Assembly: GCF_000091325.1 (NCBI RefSeq)
Contig: NC_014012.1
Location: forward strand, 682,001 to 746,000
Length of the DNA: 64,000 nt
Source of the DNA: Shewanella violacea DSS12
Lineage (GTDB): Bacteria > Pseudomonadota > Gammaproteobacteria > Enterobacterales > Shewanellaceae
Direction: 5' to 3'
Shown: positions 53,891 through 62,992 of the stretch, piece by piece
Layout of the letters: each line of letters opens with the position of its first letter
Numbering within the stretch: the first letter of the stretch is position 1
Program-made: the position numbers and the translations under genes
Notes under the pieces: model-generated
Database searches by the model: none
What the model was told of the DNA's origin: nothing
The model's input: the letters and a program-made list of their open reading frames with translations, nothing else

Positions 53891-55048
53891 ATGAAAGTTA
53901 TGCTCGTTTTTGGCACTAGACCTGAAGCCATCAAGATGTGTCCAGTCATTGAGGCAATGATTGCCAACCCAAAGATCACCCCAATAGTGTGTGTAACGGG
54001 TCAACACCGTGAAATGCTAGACCAAGTATTGGAGTTATTTGAAATAAAACCGGATTATGATTTAAATATCATGAAACCAGGGCAAGACCTTACAGATATA
54101 ACTACCGCAATTTTACAGAAGTTAAAACCAATACTCGCTGCTGAAAAGCCTGATCGTGTTCTTGTTCATGGAGATACCGCGACCTCTTTTGCTGCAACAT
54201 TAGCTTCTTACTATCAGCAGATCCCTGTGGGTCATGTCGAGGCCGGTTTACGTACGGGAGATTTATATTCTCCTTGGCCTGAAGAAGGTATGCGTAGATT
54301 AACCGGTAGTTTAGCCGATCAACATTACACTCCGACAACGGGGTCACTCAAAAACCTAATTTTAGAGAATGTAGATCCAGAGAGTATTTTTGTTACTGGT
54401 AATTCAGTTATCGATGCACTGTTAATGGTTTCAGAAAAACTTGATAGCTGCATGGAGATGAATAAAGAGCTGATTGAGAAGTTTTCATTTATCGATCCGA
54501 ATAAAAAACTCATTCTTGTTACGGGGCACCGCCGTGAAAATCACGGTGATGGATTTGAGAATATCTGTAAAGCACTAGGTGAACTAGCGACTCGAGATGA
54601 TGTTCAAATTGTCTACCCCGTTCACTTAAATCCCAATGTACAAGAGCCTGTAAATCGTAATTTAAAAGGCGTAGATAATATATTCTTAATTGAACCACAA
54701 GATTATTTGCCCTTCGTTTATCTGATGAAGAAGTGTTACCTCATTCTTACCGACTCAGGTGGGATACAAGAAGAAGCCCCAACACTCGGAAAACCAGTTC
54801 TTTGTATGCGTAATACTACCGAGCGGCCGGCTGCAGTTAAAGCTGGGACCGTCAAATTGGTAGGTACTTGTCACAAGACCATTATCGCGGTGACAACCCG
54901 CTTATTAGATGATGAGCTGGCTTATCAGGTAATGAGTCATGCAAACAACCCCTATGGTGACGGTAAAACAAGTCAGCATATTGTTGATGCAATACTCGGA
55001 ACCGATGGTGCACTTGTAACCCATATAGACAGTAAAATCGTTGCCTAA
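53891..55048 (+). CDS. wecB: UDP-N-acetylglucosamine 2-epimerase (non-hydrolysing)
   Basis: WecB interconverts UDP-GlcNAc and UDP-ManNAc. The 385-residue protein has [11 protein letters not shown] at the N-terminus, [28 protein letters not shown] and [15 protein letters not shown], all conserved in bacterial non-hydrolysing epimerases. AAAGGAC precedes the ATG. It is followed by the UDP-ManNAc dehydrogenase gene, giving UDP-ManNAcA for the polysaccharide. Confidence 0.95.
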   Translation: MKVMLVFGTRPEAIKMCPVIEAMIANPKITPIVCVTGQHREMLDQVLELFEIKPDYDLNIMKPGQDLTDITTAILQKLKPILAAEKPDRVLVHGDTATSFAATLASYYQQIPVGHVEAGLRTGDLYSPWPEEGMRRLTGSLADQHYTPTTGSLKNLILENVDPESIFVTGNSVIDALLMVSEKLDSCMEMNKELIEKFSFIDPNKKLILVTGHRRENHGDGFENICKALGELATRDDVQIVYPVHLNPNVQEPVNRNLKGVDNIFLIEPQDYLPFVYLMKKCYLILTDSGGIQEEAPTLGKPVLCMRNTTERPAAVKAGTVKLVGTCHKTIIAVTTRLLDDELAYQVMSHANNPYGDGKTSQHIVDAILGTDGALVTHIDSKIVA

Positions 55049-55129
55049 TTAACTGCCACCTTAAAGCATTTAGTAAATATTGGCTCTTAACGATATGACT
55101 AAGTGCCACAAATCTGAAAGAGAAATACC

Positions 55130-56368
55130 ATGAAATTCAATACCATTTCTATTGTTGGCTTAGGCTATATAGGTCTTCCTACAGCTGCAGTCATTGCTGG
55201 TAACGGTATACGCGTCAAAGGTGTCGATGTGAGTGAATATGTAGTTAACTGCATCAATCAAGGCAAAATTCACATTGTTGAGCCCGGTCTTGAACTGCTA
55301 GTCAAAACATCAGTTGAAGCTGGTTTTCTAACAGCTCATACAGAGTCACAGCCAGCGGATGCATTTTTAATTGCCGTACCTACGCCATTTAAAGGTGACG
55401 ACTATGAGCCAGATCTTAAATACATTGAGGCTGCGGCTAAAGCTTTAGCCACAAAGCTTGTTAAAGGCAACCTAGTTGTCTTAGAGTCTACTTCTCCGAT
55501 AGGTGCAACTGAAAAAATGGCGGCCTGGTTACATGAAGTCAGGCCAGACTTAAGCTTCCCGCAAACAGTAGGTGAAGGTGAAATTGCTGATATTCTGGTA
55601 GCTCACTGCCCTGAGCGTGTACTGCCTGGACAAGTTATACGTGAACTTGTTGAAAATGATCGTGTCATCGGTGGCATGGACCAAGCGAGTACCGATGCGG
55701 CAACGGCCGTATATAAGATGTTTGTTCATAAAGGTAACTGCATTGCGACCAATGCCCGTACTGCTGAGATGGCAAAGCTAACGGAAAATGCCAGCCGTGA
55801 TGTACAGATTGCTTTTGCCAATGAGTTGTCGATGATCTGTGACAAACAAGGTATAGATGTGTGGGAGCTTATCGAACTTGCTAATCTTCATCCTAGAGTC
55901 AATATCTTACAGCCAGGTGCCGGAGTAGGTGGTCACTGCATAGCGGTCGACCCTTGGTTTATAGTCAACCAAAACCCAGATGAGGCTAAGCTTATACATC
56001 AAGCTCGTAAAACTAATGATTTTAAGCCTGAGTGGGTGATAAATAAAATTGAAGATGCTGTTAAAAGTATAGATAACCCGAAAATTGCCTGCTTAGGCTT
56101 AGCCTTTAAGCCTGATATTGATGACTTACGTGAAAGCCCTGCCTTAGAAATAACCAAAGCATTAGCAATAAAAGGCTATAACATCTTAGCTGTTGAGCCA
56201 AATATTGACGAATTACCGGCTAAGTTTAGTAGCCTTGAAAATATTAAGCTTACACCTTTTAAAGATGCTGTAGAGCAAGCAGATCTTGTTGCTGTATTAG
56301 TTAAGCATAAAGAGTTTGTTGGTATGGTGACGAGCCTAAATAAACTGGACTTTGTTAATGCTAAATAA
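55130..56368 (+). CDS. wecC: UDP-N-acetyl-D-mannosamine dehydrogenase
   Basis: WecC oxidises UDP-ManNAc to UDP-ManNAcA with two NAD+. The 412-residue protein starts with the Rossmann motif VGLGYIGLPTAAVIAG. ESTSPIGATE follows in the central part, and the catalytic Cys lies in GVGGHCIAVDPWF. KIACLGLAFKPDIDDLRESPAL is the C-terminal UDP-sugar dehydrogenase signature (seen in parts). It lies 81 bp after wecB. Confidence 0.95.
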   Translation: MKFNTISIVGLGYIGLPTAAVIAGNGIRVKGVDVSEYVVNCINQGKIHIVEPGLELLVKTSVEAGFLTAHTESQPADAFLIAVPTPFKGDDYEPDLKYIEAAAKALATKLVKGNLVVLESTSPIGATEKMAAWLHEVRPDLSFPQTVGEGEIADILVAHCPERVLPGQVIRELVENDRVIGGMDQASTDAATAVYKMFVHKGNCIATNARTAEMAKLTENASRDVQIAFANELSMICDKQGIDVWELIELANLHPRVNILQPGAGVGGHCIAVDPWFIVNQNPDEAKLIHQARKTNDFKPEWVINKIEDAVKSIDNPKIACLGLAFKPDIDDLRESPALEITKALAIKGYNILAVEPNIDELPAKFSSLENIKLTPFKDAVEQADLVAVLVKHKEFVGMVTSLNKLDFVNAK

Positions 56369-56556
56369 CATCACTAAATAATAATTGTCCAAAATTAACC
56401 GGCTGAAAACGCGGCCATATTTTTGAGTGATAAATGATTATATGATGAGTTATAGTTTATCCCAACGTGACACTAGTAGGTAACGGTGGTGAATCTATTA
56501 ATTTTTTGAAATTATCATATACGTTATTACCTTGCCAAATATAATAAAGTAAATCC

Positions 56557-59500
56557 ATGAAAAAAACTAATCCTCGCATAGCTAAAAAAATCGCTAAGAG
56601 AAATAGAAAGAACGTATTAAATTCCATAGACTCTTCGTTATCAAATACCAAAGAGAAATCTGAGTTAAATTTAAAATATATTCAACAGAATATAAACAAT
56701 GAACTACAACAGGAAGAGGAAGTTTTCGAGCTAAAAAAACAACTCAATGAAGTAAGGCTAAAATACCGGCATGTCATCGAATCTCATGCAAGTTTTAAGC
56801 AACAGCTGGGTGAAAGGGAACAATTGAACCCAAAGACAGAAGAGCTCAAGCTGCAACCTGAAGAAGTTCAGCAGCAATTAAAATACCTGCAGCAGCAACT
56901 AGATATCGCTAAATCTAAGCAGATGGCCGATCAAATTAGCATGACAGAGCTTAAACGCAACAACCTGAAAAATCGTATTTCCTTAGGAGAAAAGCAGCTG
57001 GAACAAACTAAGTTGGATCAGCAGTTATTGGATGGGAAATATCAAATAGTCAAAGTGAAAAATCATCTTTCTTATAAATTAGGTCACAGCCTTATTAACT
57101 CCACTAAGAGTTGGCGTAACCTGTTCTCCTTGCCTCGTGACTTGCTCAGAATCCGTGCGGAAGCCAAACGTAAACGTGGCATACTTGAAGAGAAAACACT
57201 GCAAAATAAGATCCTTCTCGTGTCACCTCCAGAGCAAGAGAAAGACTTACTAAATCTAAAAAGGGAGTTGCAATACCTGCCGGTTCTCAGTGATGCTTCT
57301 AAACTAAAAGGTCTAAAAATTGCGTGTGTGATGGATACCTTTACCTATGAATGCTATGCACCCGAAGCGGTATTACTACAACTAACCCCCGACAACTGGC
57401 AGGCTGAGTTAGAGGCATTTACGCCGGATATGTTGTTTATAGAATCTGCTTGGCGCGGCAAGGATGAATTGTGGGGCAACAAGGTTGGCCACACCAGTCA
57501 GGAGCTGGTTAATATAGTTCAATGGTGTAAGGAGAACCGAGTAACTACCATGTTCTGGAACAAGGAAGATCCCATCCATTTTGAGAATTTCCTAAATACT
57601 GCCAAGTTGTTTGATCATATTTTTACCACAGATATTGACTGTATCAGCCGTTACAAGAAGGCATTAGGGCATAATCAAGTATATTTTTTACCGTTTGCGG
57701 CTCAGCCTAAACTGCATAATCCGGTAGAAAAATATCAACGCCAAGATAAGTTTTGTTTTGCTGGTGCTTATTATGTTAAATATCCAGAACGTACCAAAGA
57801 CCTGAATAATTTCGTATTTACCTTGCCTGAATATCGGGATATTGAGATATATGATAGGAACTTTGGCAAGAATGACCCCAACTATATGTTTCCGGAGGAG
57901 TACCAACCATTTATTGTGGGCACTCTGTCTTATGATCAAATTGACAAGGCATACAAGGGCTATAATTACGCCATCAACCTCAATTCTATCAAACAGTCTC
58001 AGTCCATGTTTGCTAGACGGGTGTTTGAGCTCTTGGCTTCCAATACTGTCACTGTAAGTAATTTTTCCCATGGGATGCGACTTATGTTCGGAGAGCTGGT
58101 ATTTACCAGCGACTCAGGCGAAGAAATTGTCCGCCGTCTAACAAAGCTAACTGGTGATGAGCTGAAGCTGAAACAATTTAGATTGTTAGCTCTGCGAAAA
58201 GTGATGTCTGAGCACACCTATCAAGACAGACTAAACTACATTCATAGCAAATTGGCTAACACTAAAATGCTGGCAGTGCATCCAAAAGTACAGGTATTGT
58301 CTTATGCAAAAACACCTGAGGCATTAGAATATATTTATCAAAGTTTTCAGTGCCAAAATTATGACCATAAATTCCTGACTGTGGTCATATCTGGTTTTGA
58401 ATCTGTACCAGATTGGCTGCAGGATCAAAATGATGTCCACCTGCTTACACCAATCGAGGCTGACTCTATTGCTCTGGATAAATGGGCTGAAGATAGTTGG
58501 GTATCAGTGATGGTTCCTGAAGACTTTTATGGTGAGGAGTACCTCACCGATTTGGTGCTGGCCATTCGTTATACAGACCATAAAGTTATAGGGAAAAAGG
58601 CTTACTACCGCTGGCAAGAAAATCTTGTTAAGAGCTACCCTAAGGCTGAATACGAGCAGGTGTCAGGTTTAACTCTAAGGCAAAGTCTGATGGCTGCTTC
58701 TATGCTGCCAGTTATGAGTCTTCGACAGTGGTTACCGTCCTTATACACTTGGAAGGCGGATGGGCCCCATTTTAGTATTGATAGCTTTAGCTACTGCATG
58801 AATGGCATGGGCCATTGTGAAGCATTACCTGAGTTTCAATCTCCTGCGGGTATTAATACAGGGATGAATTTGGCTGAACTACAGGTCAAAGCAGAACTTA
58901 TGGCACCAGCTGCATTGGATATCAGTAAATTAAAAACCATAAAGCCTGCAGAATTATCAGCATGCTTCAAACCAGGACGCGACAGTCAGTGTGTATCGGC
59001 TCTGGCCAATGGTAAGTTGCAAATAGCCTCTCAGTTACCTGATGGCAAACATGAGTACTGGTATTCCAGTAAGGATTTTTCTGCGGCTGAATTAAATGCT
59101 AAAGGTGGCAAGCTGGTACTACATCTTGAAACCAGTCCAGGACTAAACCTGCAAATGGTGATGCTGTTTCTGGATATTAATAAGCAACGACTCAGCCATA
59201 CCATTTTTTCAGCTAACAAAAATTCAGAAATTATTATCCCACAAGATGCGGTTTTCCTACGCCCTGCTCTGCGGGTATACGCTGGTGGTAACTCTGAGAT
59301 AAGTAATTTTTATCTTGAGGAAAAGCCCGATACATTGATTGATCAACTTGGTACCAATGAATTTCTTATTTTAACCAACCACTATCCAAGTTATGACAAT
59401 CTATATCGAAATGGATTTGTTCATAGTCGCGTTAGAGCATATAAAGAATTAGATGTTCAATGTGACATTTACAAATTAAATCTGGGAACCGCAACCAAAT

Positions 59501-60477
59501 ATGATGAATTCGAGGGGATAAGAGTTACTGAAGGGGGCCAAGAACAACTACTGGATTTGTTAGCTAAAGGAAGCTACAAAAAGGTACTAGTCCATTTCTT
59601 AGATAGCCATATGTGGGATATTCTTAAAAATTTTAACAATATAGAAGTATTAGTTTGGGTCCATGGTGCAGAGGTTCAGCCATTTCATCGTCGGGAATAC
59701 AATTACATCAATGCATCAACAGATGTAATCCGCAAGGCAAAGAAGGACAGTGAGGAACGACTTGAATTTTGGAGAGAACTACTTAAAATTGTACCATCAA
59801 ATCTGCATCTGATCTTTGTTTCAAAATATTTCGCAGAAGAAGTAATGGAAGATTTAGAATTAAGATTACCTGATGGGAAATACTCTATTATTCATAATCC
59901 TATTGATACAGATATTTTTAACTATGTAGAAAAAGATCCACAGCAGAGATTAAAAATATTATCAATTAGGCCTTATGCTTCAGCAAAATATGCAAATGAT
60001 CTTAGTGTAAAGGCTATCTTAGAGTTGAGTAAAGAATCTTTCTTTGATGAATTAGAATTCAGAATTATTGGTGATGGGCCTCTGTTTGATGAAATATTGA
60101 AGCCTTTAAGGGAGTTCAAAAATGTGATTATCGAAAGGAAATTTTTGAAACAAAGTGAGATTGCTGAGCTGCATAAGGACTACGGTATCTTTCTAACGCC
60201 AACACGTATGGATGCACAGGGGGTTTCTAGAGATGAGGCCATGGCTTCGGGGCTGGTGCCTATAACCAATGCTGTTGCGGCTATCCCAGAATTTGTTGAT
60301 GAAGAATGTGGCATTCTTGCGGAGGATAATGATTATATTAAGATGGCTGAGGGGTTAACAAGCCTATATAAGGATAAAAATTTATTTTCGAGAATGAGTC
60401 AAAACTGTACGAAGCGGGTTGGGTATCAGCTGTCACATAAAAAAATAATTGATCATGAATTAAGTTTATTACGTTGA
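56557..60477 (+). CDS. Large multidomain glycosyltransferase (coiled coil, CgeB-like, GT4)
   Basis: A 1306-residue fusion protein. Residues about 30-165 form a Gln/Glu/Lys-rich coiled coil. Residues about 250-555 form a CgeB-like GT-B domain (LKIACVMDTFTYE; MLFIESAWRGKDELW; FWNKEDPIHF; MFARRVFELLASNTV), homologous to the 316-residue gene at 52924. Residues about 575-745 form an alpha/beta region of uncertain type, and about 775-930 a beta-rich region that could bind carbohydrate. Residues about 930-1306 form a GT4-type domain with IHNPIDTDIF, RIIGDGPLFD and DEAMASGLVPITN. Together it may carry out two transfers and act as polymerase. Acceptor and donors are unknown. Confidence 0.82.
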   Translation: MKKTNPRIAKKIAKRNRKNVLNSIDSSLSNTKEKSELNLKYIQQNINNELQQEEEVFELKKQLNEVRLKYRHVIESHASFKQQLGEREQLNPKTEELKLQPEEVQQQLKYLQQQLDIAKSKQMADQISMTELKRNNLKNRISLGEKQLEQTKLDQQLLDGKYQIVKVKNHLSYKLGHSLINSTKSWRNLFSLPRDLLRIRAEAKRKRGILEEKTLQNKILLVSPPEQEKDLLNLKRELQYLPVLSDASKLKGLKIACVMDTFTYECYAPEAVLLQLTPDNWQAELEAFTPDMLFIESAWRGKDELWGNKVGHTSQELVNIVQWCKENRVTTMFWNKEDPIHFENFLNTAKLFDHIFTTDIDCISRYKKALGHNQVYFLPFAAQPKLHNPVEKYQRQDKFCFAGAYYVKYPERTKDLNNFVFTLPEYRDIEIYDRNFGKNDPNYMFPEEYQPFIVGTLSYDQIDKAYKGYNYAINLNSIKQSQSMFARRVFELLASNTVTVSNFSHGMRLMFGELVFTSDSGEEIVRRLTKLTGDELKLKQFRLLALRKVMSEHTYQDRLNYIHSKLANTKMLAVHPKVQVLSYAKTPEALEYIYQSFQCQNYDHKFLTVVISGFESVPDWLQDQNDVHLLTPIEADSIALDKWAEDSWVSVMVPEDFYGEEYLTDLVLAIRYTDHKVIGKKAYYRWQENLVKSYPKAEYEQVSGLTLRQSLMAASMLPVMSLRQWLPSLYTWKADGPHFSIDSFSYCMNGMGHCEALPEFQSPAGINTGMNLAELQVKAELMAPAALDISKLKTIKPAELSACFKPGRDSQCVSALANGKLQIASQLPDGKHEYWYSSKDFSAAELNAKGGKLVLHLETSPGLNLQMVMLFLDINKQRLSHTIFSANKNSEIIIPQDAVFLRPALRVYAGGNSEISNFYLEEKPDTLIDQLGTNEFLILTNHYPSYDNLYRNGFVHSRVRAYKELDVQCDIYKLNLGTATKYDEFEGIRVTEGGQEQLLDLLAKGSYKKVLVHFLDSHMWDILKNFNNIEVLVWVHGAEVQPFHRREYNYINASTDVIRKAKKDSEERLEFWRELLKIVPSNLHLIFVSKYFAEEVMEDLELRLPDGKYSIIHNPIDTDIFNYVEKDPQQRLKILSIRPYASAKYANDLSVKAILELSKESFFDELEFRIIGDGPLFDEILKPLREFKNVIIERKFLKQSEIAELHKDYGIFLTPTRMDAQGVSRDEAMASGLVPITNAVAAIPEFVDEECGILAEDNDYIKMAEGLTSLYKDKNLFSRMSQNCTKRVGYQLSHKKIIDHELSLLR

Positions 60478-60490
60478 TTCTCTATCTGTA

Positions 60491-62533
60491 ATGTTTAACT
60501 ATTCTCGTATTTTTCCATTTTTTATCTGCCTTTTTTTAAGAGATTTTATTTTGAAGATATTTATTTATGGTGAGTGTGTCAGTCGTGATATTTTTGATTT
60601 CATCGATGCTGAAAACTACGACTTGGTTGGGTATTATGCTAGGAGCTCCTATGCAAGTTCGTTTAGTCAAACACCCGTCAAGGATATATGGAGTGATAAT
60701 ATAAAGTCAAATTTTCAACGTAGAATGGTCAGGACTGATTTGGATAAGTGTTTAATTGATTTTATTGATGCTGAAGAATTTGATATTTTATTACTTGATT
60801 TTTATATGGAGAGACATTCACTATTTATTTTTGATGATGGATCTCGGTGTACAATATCTTCTGAACTTATCTCTAGTGGTTTCGATACTAGGAAATTATC
60901 TGGTCGAGTAATTAAACCTTTTTCAGATGAAATGTATGATCTGTGGGAGGCTGGTTGGGAAAAGTTTTTGAAGGTCGTTGATTCTTTAGACGTTAGAAAT
61001 AAAGTGGTTATAAATAAACTTTTTTGGGCTCATGTAATAGAGAACGGAAATGATTTTGGTGACTTATTTCATTCTAACTCAATCGATATTGTAAATAAAT
61101 ATTTGCAGCGGATCTACAATAGAGTTTCAGTAGACTTTAAAGCTAAGCAGTTTATTGGTTTTGATGAATCTTTAAATATTGCGTCATCCTCACATAAATG
61201 GGGGCTTAGTCCAATGCATTATATCGATGAAGCATACGTTGAGATGGGAAGGAAGCTAAATGATATTTACTCTAGACTTTGTGATGATTCGGAAAATGTA
61301 AACGTTCATAAATCAACCTCTTCTGAACCAGTATCTATAAAAAGTATTGATGATATTTTGAATGGCCGTGCTGTTGAGGGAATGAATAAAGTTGTTTTTA
61401 ATGATGGGAATGAAGTCGCTATATTTTTAAAAAATTCTCATTTGATTGGTGCTAGTCAGGATACCAATGAAAAAGGAAGGCTAGCTATTTCCTTTAGTGG
61501 TGCCGTTTCAAATACGTCAGGTAAGAAAGGACCATTTTTCTCAGGACTGAGTATATCAAGCGAGTTAGGTATACCACTCGTGGCGATTTCTGATCCCACT
61601 CTTAATCTATGTGATGATTTACCTCTTGCATGGTATGCAGGAAATGAGAAGTTTCCAAATTGCTTAAGGTCTATTTCAGTGTTGGTAGACTCAATTGCTG
61701 AAGCCTATAATGTGGACTTGGTTATTTTTGGTGGTTCAGGTGGCGGCTTTGCCTCTCTTGCAGTAGCTAAAAATATTAGAAGTAAAGCTTCTATTTTTGT
61801 CTGGAACCCTCAAACAACAATTACAAAATATGTTTATACATTCGTTGAACAGTATATGAGAGTTGGATTCCCTAGTTTTTTTGGGGAAGGTGATAGTGGC
61901 CTCGATAAAATAAATGAAATTCTAGACACATTAAAAATAGATTACAAGTTAAAGGGTTTAGACTATAAAGAGAATATTTCAATAATATATTTCCAGAACC
62001 AATCTGATTGGCATACTAATGTTCATGCAGTTCCATTTTTGAGAGAGTTAACTCCATTAAGATCGAGTGATTGCACATTTGTGTCAAGAGAAGCTCGTAA
62101 TGTTGCCTATTTTGGTGACTGGGGCGACGGTCTCGCAGCCCCAGATACACAGGTTATAAAGCAAGTGTTATTAGATTTGTTTTCTGGTTCCCCCCCAATA
62201 GATATAGAAAGAAAACTTCGCTTAGGTGATTATTTTCATAACACTCCTCCTTTTTTTGAGGCGTTAGTTTTAGATGATAGCGAGTGGAGTGTTGTTTCAT
62301 CTGTCGACAAAGGCTGTGTCGAGTGTAGTATCAGATTTAATGAGTCTGTGAATGGGAAGTATCAATTTGCCTTTTATTTTATTGTTGATGGAGTTAAGAA
62401 TGATATTAGAGGGTATGATAACTTAAATATGGCTGTGTTTAAGTTACCAGAAAGTTATGAGTCTATCGAAGTCGTTGGCTTTGCTATGGATGTACATGGA
62501 AATAGGTGGGTAAATAAATCTAGACTTATTTAA
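60491..62533 (+). CDS. DUF6270 plus alpha/beta-hydrolase-like capsule-locus protein
   Basis: A 680-residue protein. The N-terminal region contains IYGECVSRDIFDF (residues 25-37), typical of DUF6270 proteins, which are SGNH-like and found in polysaccharide loci. The C-terminal half has a nucleophile-elbow-like GGSGGGFASL with Ser416 and a later WHTNVHAVPF that may hold the His. Capsule acetyl- or acyl-transfer/hydrolysis is a reasonable guess. The start at 60491 has no clear ribosome-binding site. A TTG at 60551 (LKIFIYGEC), with AAGAGA upstream, would start just at the domain. Base composition is strikingly AT-rich compared with the kps genes. Confidence 0.7.
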   Translation: MFNYSRIFPFFICLFLRDFILKIFIYGECVSRDIFDFIDAENYDLVGYYARSSYASSFSQTPVKDIWSDNIKSNFQRRMVRTDLDKCLIDFIDAEEFDILLLDFYMERHSLFIFDDGSRCTISSELISSGFDTRKLSGRVIKPFSDEMYDLWEAGWEKFLKVVDSLDVRNKVVINKLFWAHVIENGNDFGDLFHSNSIDIVNKYLQRIYNRVSVDFKAKQFIGFDESLNIASSSHKWGLSPMHYIDEAYVEMGRKLNDIYSRLCDDSENVNVHKSTSSEPVSIKSIDDILNGRAVEGMNKVVFNDGNEVAIFLKNSHLIGASQDTNEKGRLAISFSGAVSNTSGKKGPFFSGLSISSELGIPLVAISDPTLNLCDDLPLAWYAGNEKFPNCLRSISVLVDSIAEAYNVDLVIFGGSGGGFASLAVAKNIRSKASIFVWNPQTTITKYVYTFVEQYMRVGFPSFFGEGDSGLDKINEILDTLKIDYKLKGLDYKENISIIYFQNQSDWHTNVHAVPFLRELTPLRSSDCTFVSREARNVAYFGDWGDGLAAPDTQVIKQVLLDLFSGSPPIDIERKLRLGDYFHNTPPFFEALVLDDSEWSVVSSVDKGCVECSIRFNESVNGKYQFAFYFIVDGVKNDIRGYDNLNMAVFKLPESYESIEVVGFAMDVHGNRWVNKSRLI

Positions 62534-62992
62534 ATCGTTTGATTATTACTGTGCGAGTCTTAAATTTAATGGTTATATGTTTTAACGCAACGTTACTATT
62601 AAGTCTGATATTTGTAATGTTATTTTAGTTTGGTTTGGTTTAGTTTGATCATAAGATGAAGTAAGATTATTTCTTATATATCCGTTTATTTATTTGGACT
62701 AGCATCATTGTTTTAATAGTTTATTATTCAGCAGTGACTACAGTACTTATTATGAAAAGTTTCTCAATACAATTATCAGTCAAAACTCAGTGTGAATGAG
62801 TGTGAAACGCGATTTTTTTAGCATATTTAATTTTTTTCGTTGAAGATTTTTAGTGAATTAGTATCATCTATATCCTCTGATATATTTCTATCATAAGACC
62901 TGTATGATTAACGTTCTGTCAATGCTGTTGTTTTACCCTCAAAGATATTCCAATAACCTCCAAAGTTACAATAAACCTATAATAGGTAAATA
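62534..62992. other. 459-bp AT-rich intergenic stretch before glmM
   Basis: No gene is visible. It includes T-rich runs with repeated TTTGGTT/TTTAGTTT units near 62625-62650. It likely contains the glmM promoter; AGGT precedes its ATG. Confidence 0.5.
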
